Assembly: GCA_011959405.1 (NCBI GenBank)
Contig: BLLX01000008.1
Location: 1 to 43,873, forward strand
Source: Muribaculaceae bacterium
Lineage (GTDB): Bacteria > Bacteroidota > Bacteroidia > Bacteroidales > Muribaculaceae
Length of the DNA: 43,873 nucleotides
Reading direction: 5' to 3'
The notes below the pieces were generated by a model. It saw only the letters and a program-made list of their open reading frames with translations, was not told the origin of the DNA and did no database searches. The translations under genes were made by a program, and so were the position numbers. Positions 15,462 through 23,321 of this stretch are shown one piece after another (position 1 is the stretch's first letter; every line of letters begins with the position of its first letter).

Positions 15462-16689
15462 TATCCGCAAAAAGTTTTTCAAGCGGCTGCAATGAAGGCA
15501 CGCCACCGAATTTGTTGTTCAGATACCATTTGCCGAAAAGTGTGTCCTCCCGGACATCGGAAAAGTCAGAGAGGGAGAATATTTCGGATACACCATACTT
15601 ATTCTTTTCGGTAAACCATATCTGGTCCTTTCGGATTGTATTCTGGTCAAGAAGGCTTACATCATGTGTGGTGAATACCAATTGGGCATTGTTTCTGTTT
15701 ATACGTTTATTTCGGAATATATCCACAATAAGCTGGGTTATGTGTGAGTGCAGCCCCGAATCCATTTCGTCAACAAAGAAAGGGCTGCCGTTTTGCAGGG
15801 ACTGCAATATATTACATCCGATAATGAATAACGCCCTTGTACCGAAGGACTCCTCTTTCATCGGCAGGTCTGATTCTCCTATATCCTTACCATCTTTATA
15901 AAGTCCATGCAGACCGCTCGCTTCAACTCCGTCACTTCGTTTTTCAAGCCGGAAGTCAGTAACGCCCGTATCTGCGAAAGAAAGAAACTCTGACAGCATA
16001 CGTCTGTTGTCAGGATGAGAATATAGCCAGCGAAGCATCTCCTTGTCCTCTCCGAGCATCGTATCTTCATGGAAACCATTTGAAACGACGATTCCGGACA
16101 AATATTTTGCGGCATTGGTTATAGGTTCACACGGTGTGTCCTTTAAGAATTTTGACAATATCAACTGATTCTTAAAGACATTAAAGCTCTTGTTTGAGGT
16201 AAGGCTTGAACCGAATTTGATTGAGTCAGACTCATTGTCGTCTTCAAGTAACATACGCTCGTATAAAAGCACCGGCCGCCCGACAGGATATGATTGTAAT
16301 GTTTCTACCAGGATTTTGGTTCTTTCAAATTTTATAGTGTACTTGTATCGGACATTAGCTGTTATGAACTCTATGGAAAATTCAATTGGAGCGTCTGCCG
16401 TATCACTGTCGAATTTGAACGGCATATACAATGGGATATCCTCACCGACACGATTGTCTATATTCAGTACCCAACGGCGAAAACCATACATAAATTTAAT
16501 AATATTGGTTTTCCCCGAGGCATTTGCACCGAAAATCAAAGAAATCTTCAAAGCCCGTTTATCCCCTTCAGCATCAGTAGCGGCTTTACAGATGTTGTCA
16601 GGTTTTGCTCTTGAAGATGTCGGCTCTGTCGTAAAAGAACAACACCCTTTAAATGATCGGAAGTTCTTAAATTCCAAATTTAGTATCAT
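15445..16689 (-). CDS. AAA family ATPase (RloA/AbiLi-like)
   Basis: A 414-residue ABC/SMC-type ATPase starting MILNLEFKNFRSF. Walker A is GANASGKT (about residues 54-61), the signature-like motif is EESFGTRALF, Walker B is FFVDEMDSGLH, and the switch His is in VFTTHDVSLL. All motifs are intact. The start at 16689 is supported by a promoter whose -7 box is at 16708-16715; longer starts would fall inside that promoter. Paired with the RloB-like protein it resembles RloA/AbiLi of abortive-infection systems, where the ATPase senses phage and controls the effector. Low G+C and opposite orientation to the neighbouring ICE genes indicate cargo. Confidence 0.88.
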   Translation of the reverse strand: MILNLEFKNFRSFKGCCSFTTEPTSSRAKPDNICKAATDAEGDKRALKISLIFGANASGKTNIIKFMYGFRRWVLNIDNRVGEDIPLYMPFKFDSDTADAPIEFSIEFITANVRYKYTIKFERTKILVETLQSYPVGRPVLLYERMLLEDDNESDSIKFGSSLTSNKSFNVFKNQLILSKFLKDTPCEPITNAAKYLSGIVVSNGFHEDTMLGEDKEMLRWLYSHPDNRRMLSEFLSFADTGVTDFRLEKRSDGVEASGLHGLYKDGKDIGESDLPMKEESFGTRALFIIGCNILQSLQNGSPFFVDEMDSGLHSHITQLIVDIFRNKRINRNNAQLVFTTHDVSLLDQNTIRKDQIWFTEKNKYGVSEIFSLSDFSDVREDTLFGKWYLNNKFGGVPSLQPLEKLFADNGKEE

Positions 16690-16707
16690 AATCTTGCGGA
16701 TTTTCTG

Positions 16708-16739
16708 CAAAGATAGCATTTTAATTCCGCTCAAACAAA
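16708..16739 (-). promoter_or_regulatory. Promoter of the AAA ATPase/RloB operon
   Basis: Leftward, TATCTTTG (16708-16715) matches the -7 box TAnnTTTG exactly, with TTTG at 16736-16739 and 20 bp spacing. The predicted transcript start is about 10-12 bases upstream of the ATG at 16689, giving a very short leader. Confidence 0.8.
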
Positions 16740-17385
16740 TTTATTTCAGCGATTTTGCGTAATTAACTCAAAAATCCTATTTTAATCGAATTTTCAATAT
16801 TTTGCTATTTTATATTTTTGCGAAAATTGCATTTTTGTAAAGTTGATTATATGCTTACAAAAGCTGTTGTAATAGAGTTATCGCCTAACAACTAAGGCAA
16901 TAAATGCTTTCTGCCTGATGTCGATGTTCTATTTTTCGATGTTTTGCCAATGCGCGTTTCAACTATCTGAATTGTTATATACTATTTTTTGTTTTTACAC
17001 TGCGGATTATTTATTTACTTTATAATATTAAATTGAATGAGCTTTCATCATTGAAGAAATACTTAGAGACATAAGCAACGATTTTAGAACTCGGGGGATA
17101 CCGATTAGAAGGAACGATTGTTAAATCGCCCTTTCTCATTAAAAGAGGTGCAGTTCATTCCGTAATTCTCTTGTAATAATGTTTATTCAGCATTCAATCC
17201 TTGAAAATATTGCCAATCTGTTCACTTGCCACATACATAGTAGTTTAGATGGTGTATATTACCTTTATACCTCATTTATTCTGTGTCTCATCTAAACTCG
17301 TATATGTGTTTTTTGTTCAAATTTCATAAATGTTCATTAATAATGAACCATTATAAATAGTGAACAAGACGTAAGAGGAAAAAAC
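16740..17385. other. AT-rich gene-free stretch with inverted repeats
   Basis: No convincing coding frame. It contains AGTTTAGATG (17242-17251) with its exact complement CATCTAAACT (17289-17298), and a 17-bp palindrome GTTCATTA-A-TAATGAAC (17332-17348). It separates the leftward defence island from the rightward DUF3945 operon and probably marks an old insertion junction. Confidence 0.5.
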
Positions 17386-17573
17386 ATCATGGTCGGCATC
17401 GTCGGCTAAGTCCCTTTATCAAGGTAACTCGGAGACCGAAATCCTCACGTTCAGGCCCTTCGGGTTTTCCTGCAAAAAATTCCCTGCGGTAATTTTTCTT
17501 GGAAAAAACGTTCCGGTTTCGCCCCTCCGAGTTGTAGTGTCGGTCGGGACTTAGCAAGCGATGCCGACCGATG
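17386..17573 (+). repeat. Folded intergenic element, copy C (divergent)
   Basis: The outer stem is GGTCGGCATCG (17391-17401) with CGATGCCGACC (17559-17569), perfect over 11 bp. Then CTAAGTCCC pairs with GGGACTTAG (9 bp) and ACTCGGAG with CTCCGAGT (8 bp). An AAAAAATT/AATTTTT apex stem is flanked by TTTTCC/GGAAAA. The sequence is barely similar to copies A, B, D and E, but stem order, spacing and the A/T apex are the same. Confidence 0.6.
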
Positions 17574-17598
17574 ACGCATAAAACGGTCAACTGAGAAA

Positions 17599-17637
17599 CT
17601 GTGGCGCCGGCATTATGGAATATTGACGGTGCCACAG
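17599..17637. other. Hairpin of unknown role
   Basis: CTGTGGCGCCG (17599-17609) pairs with CGGTGCCACAG (17627-17637) over 11 bp with one wobble and a 17-base loop. No T run follows, so it is not a standard terminator. It lies between folded element C and the DUF3945-gene promoter. Confidence 0.5.
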
Positions 17638-17842
17638 CCGATATAATATTACAGGAACACACATAATCCTGCCGCCTGTTTTTTACTGACGGATATAAGC
17701 GGGGACAAAAGCAGCTCCGCCTCTCAATTCTGCATATTACGGTCGTTTTCTCCGTCCCGCCAGTTCTCCTTTCCGTTTCCCTCCGTACCTGTCTTTTTCG
17801 TTCCGTAATCGGTTCATTCCGACCTTTGCGTGACACCCTGCG

Positions 17843-17870
17843 GTGCAACGTGATGACATACGGTGCAACG
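17843..17870 (+). promoter_or_regulatory. Shared ICE operator-like site, copy 3 (DUF3945 gene)
   Basis: TGCAACGTGATGACAT (17844-17859) is identical to the copies at 544-571 and 5923-5950. The half-site TGCAACG is repeated exactly 20 bp downstream (17864-17870). The orientation toward the downstream gene is the same as in the other two copies. Confidence 0.6.
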
Positions 17871-17897
17871 TATTGTCAAGCGTTTGCAAATCAGTAT

Positions 17898-17924
17898 TTT
17901 GTGTGATTTTAGAGCCTATATTTG
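17898..17924 (+). promoter_or_regulatory. Promoter of the DUF3945-gene operon
   Basis: TATATTTG (17917-17924) matches the -7 box and is followed by CAGTG as in the traA promoter. A -33 element is not clear: TTTG at 17898-17901 is only 15 bp upstream. A weak -33 would fit control by an activator bound at 17843-17870. Confidence 0.6.
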
Positions 17925-17965
17925 CAGTGGAAACATTTATTTATTCACTCTAAATACTTCAAGGT

Positions 17966-19792
17966 ATGGCAAAAAAATCAGCAAGGGCGCAACCGGAGCC
18001 GCCGACACCCAAAATCACCGAGAACGAGCAGATTAGCGACATCGTGTTCATACTTGACAAGATGGAACTGATATTGCAGGCGGTGTCAAAACTTGACAAG
18101 GACGGGCGACATGAAACTGTCCCAGCAGACACGAAACACCGAAACTCGTTCCTGAAAATCGACCGCTATGCGGACATGTTCGAGAATTTCCTCAAGAATT
18201 TCTGGAGCCAGCTCAAAGACCCCACACGCTTCGGCATCCTGTCGGTTAAGGACAAGCACCTTGACGACCCCGATGTAAGACAGGCAATAGAGGATATCGC
18301 GGCTGGGAAGAAAACCGACGCGGTGGAGGAATTCCTCAAGAAATACGAGATTACCCCGAAGGGGAAACAACAAGAAAACACCAATAATCAAAATGTAAAA
18401 GAAATGGCAAAGAAACAAAAAGACAATGAAGAAGTGCGGATGTCACCCCGCGAGGTACACGCACAGCAGGCCGCAGCCGCCGGACAACAGCCGGAACAGC
18501 GCGCCCCGCGTTACAACGAGTCAATGATCGACTGGGAACAGCTCAAATTATTCGGTATCTCGCGCGACTATCTCGCCGAGCGCGGACTGCTCGACCAGAT
18601 GCTCCGTGGCTACAAGACCAACCAGATGGTGCCTATAACCATGAACTTCGGCTCAGCCGTGCTCCGCACGGACGCACGCCTGTCGTTCCAACAGTCGGCT
18701 AATGGCCCCGTGGTGCTCGCCATCCACGGTATGCGTCAGAAACCGGATCTCGATCGCCCGTATTTCGGGCATATCTTCTCCGACGAGGACAAGAAGAACC
18801 TGCTTGAGACCGGCAACATGGGGCGCGTTGTGGACCTCAAATCCCGCAGCGGTGAGATTGTCCCCACCTTCATCAGCATCGACAAACTCACCAACGAGGT
18901 TGTGGCGATGAAAGCCGAGAACGTATTCATCCCCGATGAAATCAAGGGTGTCAAGCTCACCGAGCAGGAAAAGAACGATCTCAAGGAAGGGAAGGCCATA
19001 TTCCTCGAAGGTATGAAGTCGCAAGCCGGCAACGACTTCGACGCCAAGGTGCAGATAAGCGCCGAACGTCGCGGCATCGAATACATCTTCGAGAACGACA
19101 GGGTTTTCAACCGTCAGGAACTCGGCGGAGTTAAACTCACCAAGCAGCAGGTTGAGGATCTGAATCTCGGCAAAGCTATCTTCGTGGAGGATATGAAGCG
19201 AAAGGACGGTGAATACTTCTCTTCGTTTGTCAAGCTCGACCCACAAAGCGGGCGTCCCGCATACACGCGCTACAATCCGGATTCGCCCGAAGGAGACCGG
19301 GAAATCTACATTCCCAAGGAAATCAACGGTGTGAAGCTCACCGGTGAAGAACGGGAAGAACTGCGTGCCGGTCGGGTAATATTCCTCAAAGATATGGTGA
19401 GCCGCAAAGGTGAGGAATTCTCCTCGTTTATCAAGGCCGACCTTGAAACCGGACGGCTGAGCTACTCCCGCACGCCGGACGGTTTCGAGCAGCGCGAGCA
19501 GTTCAAGATTCCCACCGAGCTGTGGGGCAAGACTCTGACAGCCACCGAACGCGCCCAGCTTCAGGACGGCAAGGCGGTATTTATCGAGGGAATGATTGGT
19601 TTTGACAAGAAACCTTTCTCACAGTATGTCCGTGCCAACTTCAACACCGGCCGTCTGGACTACTACAACGAAGACCCCACCCACAATCGTAACGCCTCGC
19701 AACGCAATGTCGTCGCACAGGCTCAGGAACGCCGTCAGTCACAAGGACAAGGACAGCAGAACCGCAAGCCGAAAGGCCAAAGCGTCGGCTGA
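17966..19792 (+). CDS. DUF4099/DUF3945 protein of the ICE
   Basis: A 608-residue cytoplasmic protein. Residues 1-145 are helical and followed by a Gln-rich linker. About 185-260 is DUF4099 (IDWEQLKLFGISRDYL...LRGYKTNQMVPI). About 300-580 is DUF3945, built of four repeats of the form G(V/K)KLT..E...L..GKAIFLEGM. The Arg/Gln-rich tail (QGQGQQNRKPKGQ) is disordered and could bind nucleic acid. Such proteins are regularly encoded next to topoisomerase III in Bacteroidales conjugative transposons; the function is unknown, a role in DNA processing being inferred from context. The gene has its own promoter and the shared operator-like site, so it probably heads the operon with DUF4099 and topB. Confidence 0.85.
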   Translation: MAKKSARAQPEPPTPKITENEQISDIVFILDKMELILQAVSKLDKDGRHETVPADTKHRNSFLKIDRYADMFENFLKNFWSQLKDPTRFGILSVKDKHLDDPDVRQAIEDIAAGKKTDAVEEFLKKYEITPKGKQQENTNNQNVKEMAKKQKDNEEVRMSPREVHAQQAAAAGQQPEQRAPRYNESMIDWEQLKLFGISRDYLAERGLLDQMLRGYKTNQMVPITMNFGSAVLRTDARLSFQQSANGPVVLAIHGMRQKPDLDRPYFGHIFSDEDKKNLLETGNMGRVVDLKSRSGEIVPTFISIDKLTNEVVAMKAENVFIPDEIKGVKLTEQEKNDLKEGKAIFLEGMKSQAGNDFDAKVQISAERRGIEYIFENDRVFNRQELGGVKLTKQQVEDLNLGKAIFVEDMKRKDGEYFSSFVKLDPQSGRPAYTRYNPDSPEGDREIYIPKEINGVKLTGEEREELRAGRVIFLKDMVSRKGEEFSSFIKADLETGRLSYSRTPDGFEQREQFKIPTELWGKTLTATERAQLQDGKAVFIEGMIGFDKKPFSQYVRANFNTGRLDYYNEDPTHNRNASQRNVVAQAQERRQSQGQGQQNRKPKGQSVG

Positions 19793-19820
19793 CGAAAAAT
19801 AATGTGTAACGTAAAAGACC

Positions 19821-20081
19821 ATGACAATGAATCAGGAAAACATAACTCCTTTCAATGCCGAAGATGTGGACTGGGGCGAACTGGAATCCATCGGCATACT
19901 CCGCGACGAGCTGGAGATGGCCGGCGAACTCGACACGCTCCTGCAAGGAGAAAAAACCGGTGTGATATCCCTTAGTCTTGTGCTCCTCGGCGTGGATGTC
20001 GTCCTTGACGCCACCTTGCAGCTTGTACGCAGGGAAAACGGCGAACCTCTCCTTGAGATTATCGGCATCAAGCCCGCATGA
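19821..20081 (+). CDS. Stand-alone DUF4099 domain protein
   Basis: An 86-residue protein starting MTMNQENITPFNAED. It is essentially one DUF4099 module (VDWGELESIGILRDEL...LLQGEKTGVISLSLVLLG) and aligns with residues about 185-260 of the preceding 608-residue protein (IDWEQLKLFGI...MLRGYKTNQMVPITMNFG). It is therefore a partial paralogue, perhaps a competitor or partner. It lies 28 bp after that gene and 82 bp before topB on the same strand. Function unknown. Confidence 0.75.
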   Translation: MTMNQENITPFNAEDVDWGELESIGILRDELEMAGELDTLLQGEKTGVISLSLVLLGVDVVLDATLQLVRRENGEPLLEIIGIKPA

Positions 20082-20163
20082 CAGAGTTCTTATATAACCC
20101 AATGTCAAACCGCCGCTCCCTGCCTCCCTGACTATGGCGGGGAACGGCTAAATTTTCACCAAT

Positions 20164-22260
20164 ATGATAGCAATCATAACTGAAAAGCCGAGCGTCGGGC
20201 AGGACATCGCCCGTGTCGTCGGCGCCAACATACGCAAAGAGGGTTACTGTACCGGCAACGGCTACATGGTGACATGGGCGCTCGGACACCTCGTGTCGCT
20301 CGCCATGCCGGGCGCATACGGTTACGACCGGACATCTACCGAAAGTCTTCCCATGATTCCCGACCCATTCCGGCTTGTGGTTCGCCAGATCCGTACCGAC
20401 CGGGGCTTGGTGACGGACATCGCCGCCGCTAAACAGCTCAAGATCATCGACGATGTGTTCTCCAGATGTGACAGCATCATCGTGGCGACCGATGCCGGAC
20501 GCGAAGGGGAACTCATTTTCCGTTATATCTATGAATACCTCGGCTACACCAAGCCTTTCCGCAGGCTGTGGATATCATCGCTTACAGACGAGGCAATCCG
20601 TACCGGCATGGCGAACCTGCGCGACGGTCGTGAGTATAATAGCCTTCATGCCGCCGCAGACTGCCGCGCGAAAGCCGACTGGCTTGTGGGAATGAACGCC
20701 AGCCGCGCCCTCGCCTGCGTGTCGGGCACTTCCAACAGCTCCATCGGACGTGTGCAGACACCCACGCTTGCTATGGTCTGCTCCCGTTTCCGTGAGAACC
20801 GTGATTTCGTGTCCGTCCCTTACTGGCAGCTACATGTGACTCTCTCCAGGGACGGCAGGCTGTGCCGTTTCTTCCACAAGGATGATTTCAGGGAGAAGAC
20901 ACAGGCTGACGCCGCCTTTTCCCGTATCGTCCCCGGTGCCACCGGACGTGTCACCAAGGCGGAATGCAGGCGTTCCGACCGCCAGTCACCGCTTTTGTAC
21001 GACCTCACGGTTCTCCAGAAGGACTGCAACGTGCACCACGACATGACCGCAGAGAAGACTTTGGTCGTGGCGCAGTCGCTCTACGAGAAGAAACTGATAT
21101 CCTATCCGCGAACCGGAAGCCGTTACATACCGCATGATGTCATGCGAACCGTGCCGGAACTGCTGCAAAAGGTGTACACCATGCCGGAATTCCACACCTA
21201 CGGTGCCACTTTTGACCTATCGGCGCTCAACAACCGCAGTGTAAACGACACCAAAGTGACCGACCACCATGCTCTGATTGTCACCGGTGTCACACCTTCG
21301 GGCATTTCAAGCGACGAACGTGCCGTCTATCTGATGATTGCCGGGCGTATGCTCGAAGCATTCTCACCCCCGTGTGTCACCGAAACACACCTGATAGAAG
21401 CCGAAATCTGCGGGATGCCGTTCCGTTCCAAGTCCTCGTCCGTCGTAATACCAGGCTGGCGTGCCGTGTTCGACCGCAAGGAGGACCGTGGCGAGGATGA
21501 ATCCGATGACAATGCGGCTTGCCCAGCCTTTTCTGTTGGTGACACCGCGCCGGTGTCGGGGCACGGGCTGGCGCAGAGGAAGACCATGCCGCGCCCTTTG
21601 TACACCGAGGCCACCCTCCTTGCCGCAATGGAATCGTGCGGTAAGGATATCGCCGACGAGAAGGCGCGCGAGGCTGTCCGCGACATAGGCATCGGCACGC
21701 CCGCCACCCGTGCGGCCATTATCGCCACTCTGGTTAAACGTGACTACATACGACGCTCAGGTAAGAGCATCATGCCTACCGACAAAGGTCTGGCACTGTA
21801 CGATGCCGTGAAGTATATGCTCGTGGCGGATGTAGGCATGACAGGCTGCTGGGAAAACACACTGTTGCAGATTGAACGGCACACTCTTGAACCCTCTACA
21901 TTCATGAACGCCATCGTCGGCTATACACGCAAGGCCACCACTGAGATTCTCGGAATCACAGTGCCTGTCACCCCGGTGCATTCCCGCCCATGTCCCAAAT
22001 GCGGCAAAGGGAATGTCGTGATACGGGCTAAGACCGCCCGGTGCGACAATACATCCTGCGGTCTGATGGTGTTCAGACGATTCTTGAACAAGGAACTCAC
22101 GGACGGCCATATCGAGCAACTGCTGTCATCCGGCAGGACTAAGCTGATAAAGGGGTTCAAGGGAAAGAAGGGAAATTCATTCGATGCCATGCTCGTTTTC
22201 GACCGCGGCTACAATGTCACACTCGTTTTCCCGGACAAGAAGACTTCAAGAAAGAGATAG
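20164..22260 (+). CDS. topB: DNA topoisomerase III (type IA)
   Basis: A 698-residue type IA topoisomerase. The Toprim domain has E7 (ITEKPSVGQ) and ATDAGREGE with D110. The catalytic Tyr is Y314 in LISYPRTGSRY, and SSIGRVQTPTLAMV precedes the gate domain. DIGIGTPATRAAII comes later in the sequence. The C-terminus has CPKCGKG...CDNTSC zinc-finger cysteines followed by a KGFKGKKGNSFDAML repeat. All catalytic residues are intact. In CTnDOT-type elements the equivalent gene lies in the excision/exc region; here it follows DUF3945 and DUF4099. It probably resolves DNA during excision or transfer replication. Folded element copy D starts 14 bases after its stop. Confidence 0.95.
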   Translation: MIAIITEKPSVGQDIARVVGANIRKEGYCTGNGYMVTWALGHLVSLAMPGAYGYDRTSTESLPMIPDPFRLVVRQIRTDRGLVTDIAAAKQLKIIDDVFSRCDSIIVATDAGREGELIFRYIYEYLGYTKPFRRLWISSLTDEAIRTGMANLRDGREYNSLHAAADCRAKADWLVGMNASRALACVSGTSNSSIGRVQTPTLAMVCSRFRENRDFVSVPYWQLHVTLSRDGRLCRFFHKDDFREKTQADAAFSRIVPGATGRVTKAECRRSDRQSPLLYDLTVLQKDCNVHHDMTAEKTLVVAQSLYEKKLISYPRTGSRYIPHDVMRTVPELLQKVYTMPEFHTYGATFDLSALNNRSVNDTKVTDHHALIVTGVTPSGISSDERAVYLMIAGRMLEAFSPPCVTETHLIEAEICGMPFRSKSSSVVIPGWRAVFDRKEDRGEDESDDNAACPAFSVGDTAPVSGHGLAQRKTMPRPLYTEATLLAAMESCGKDIADEKAREAVRDIGIGTPATRAAIIATLVKRDYIRRSGKSIMPTDKGLALYDAVKYMLVADVGMTGCWENTLLQIERHTLEPSTFMNAIVGYTRKATTEILGITVPVTPVHSRPCPKCGKGNVVIRAKTARCDNTSCGLMVFRRFLNKELTDGHIEQLLSSGRTKLIKGFKGKKGNSFDAMLVFDRGYNVTLVFPDKKTSRKR

Positions 22261-22273
22261 GACAGTGAATGCC

Positions 22274-22435
22274 GTCATTCGGATTCGGAGGCGAAGTTCG
22301 TGGCTTGCCATTTTCCACCGTCAAGGCCGGGCCTTGCGGTACGGGCAAAAATCATCCTCGCTGCGCTCCGGTATTTTTACCCGTAGCCTTGCCTGTGGAG
22401 GCGCGCCACGGGGGAGCCTCCGAAATCCGGATGAC
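22274..22435 (+). repeat. Folded intergenic element, copy D
   Basis: The outer stem GTCATTCGGATTCGGAGGC (22274-22292) pairs with its complement at 22416-22435 with one bulge and one wobble. CGTGGC (22299-22304) pairs with GCCACG (22405-22410), CCAC with GTGG, and CAAGGC with GCCTTG. ACGGGcAAAAAT pairs with ATTTTTaCCCGT. The apex CATCCTCGCTGCGCTCCGGT is identical to copy A. It lies between topB and the small membrane protein gene. Confidence 0.7.
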
Positions 22436-22464
22436 ACCGTGTCCCCCGGTAAATATATACAGTT

Positions 22465-22701
22465 ATGAAAGCATCTGCACTTATCACAAGGATCACCGGT
22501 ATGGGTTGGCTGTGGAAAGCAATCCTGATACTCGCTTTGGCCGCCGTGTTCGGATACCTCTATACAAGGGGCGTATCACCTGTATGGGCGGCGTTGGCGA
22601 TAGTCTTTTTCAGGGGATTCTTCCGATTCCTCTATAAGATTGCCTGCATCATAGTGGCGGCGGCTCTGCTGTTCGCCATAATCAGCGGTCTGATTTTTTG
22701 A
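22465..22701 (+). CDS. Small two-span membrane protein
   Basis: A 78-residue protein starting MKASALITRITGMGWLWK. Two hydrophobic segments (AILILALAAVFGYLY and IACIIVAAALLFAIISGLIF) flank a short basic loop with FFRGFFRFLYK. No family is recognised; similar small membrane proteins are common in Bacteroidales ICEs downstream of topB. It is preceded by folded element D, which may form its leader, and followed by a terminator at 22758. Confidence 0.7.
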   Translation: MKASALITRITGMGWLWKAILILALAAVFGYLYTRGVSPVWAALAIVFFRGFFRFLYKIACIIVAAALLFAIISGLIF

Positions 22702-22757
22702 AACAACGCATCATGAGCTTCCATCTCAGGCATAGATTTACAAAAGGCATATATGGC

Positions 22758-22786
22758 AGAGCCGTCCACATGGGCGGCTCTTTTTA
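22758..22786 (+). terminator. Rho-independent terminator
   Basis: AGAGCCG (22758-22764) pairs with CGGCTCT (22775-22781), followed by TTTTAT. It ends the topB/small membrane gene transcript before folded element E. Confidence 0.85.
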
Positions 22787-22848
22787 TGTGCTGTATGAAA
22801 TAAATATATGTAAGAAGATAATAAGGCAGAAAAGAATAGTCTGGCTGA

Positions 22849-23016
22849 CAGACCCGAAGAAACTACCGGGCAAAATTAGCGTCCGCCTCATTCGGACTGC
22901 AAGGCCGGGCCTATCGGTTTCGGGAAAAATCATCCTCGCTTCGCTCCGGTATTTTTCCCGAAAGCCTTGCATTACCGGAGTCGGCCGCTGTAATGCCCTT
23001 GTAGTTCATCGGGCTG
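22849..23016 (+). repeat. Folded intergenic element, copy E
   Basis: The outer stem is CCCGAaGAAaCTAC (from 22853) with GTAGTTCATCGGG (23001-23013). GGGC pairs with GCCC, and AGCGtCCG with CGGcCGCT. GCAAGGC pairs with GCCTTGC. TTTCGGGAAAAAT (22918-22930) pairs perfectly over 13 bp with 22951-22963. The internal loop AAAATT facing GTAAT is the same as in copy A. It is followed by the frameshifted small gene at 23053. Confidence 0.7.
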
Positions 23017-23052
23017 CCAAGCCCGGATATTCAATAATAAATTAAAAAAGAA

Positions 23053-23276
23053 ATGACTATGAGACAGGCTATCATGACAGCGGCACAACCGGCGGTTACA
23101 ATCCCGGTGCCGAAGAAAAGAATCGTCCGGATTGAAAGACCGGAAATCAAGTTCCCGTCACGCAGGACAGGGGGACAGGGGGACCGGTGCATATCTCCAC
23201 CATCCTGGATCCTATAATGGAGATAAGCCGCCATCCTGACCGTAACAGGCTTCTCGCAGAATTCTTCAAGGGATGA
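23053..23276 (+). pseudogene. Small basic ICE protein gene, frameshifted in a G-run region
   Basis: The first frame reads MTMRQAIMTAAQPAVTIPVP then a basic stretch and stops at 23217 after 54 codons. The last part of that frame (GGQGDRCISPPSWIL) looks wrong. The -1 frame continues sensibly with HISTILDPIMEISRHPDR and LLAEFFKG, ending at 23276. The switch lies at two G5 runs (about 23170-23182); one extra G would give a single protein of about 74 residues. It could be a real mutation, slippage-based switching, a programmed frameshift or an assembly error. An ATG overlapping the first stop (TAATG, 23215-23219) could also allow coupled re-initiation. Confidence 0.6.
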
Positions 23277-23321
23277 GCGCAGGCAATAACCGGAAATATT
23301 CACACTAAATACGATAAGAAT

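Noticed and set aside
17387-17848. Leftward open frame of 153 codons in the gap before the DUF3945 gene
   Set aside because: It overlaps folded element C and the hairpin at 17599, has a very Arg-rich low-quality product, no start signal and no family resemblance.
18653-19246. Leftward 197-codon frame inside the DUF3945 gene and similar antisense frames in topB and the PRTRC genes
   Set aside because: They are mirror frames of high-G+C genes with clear domains on the plus strand, without their own start signals.
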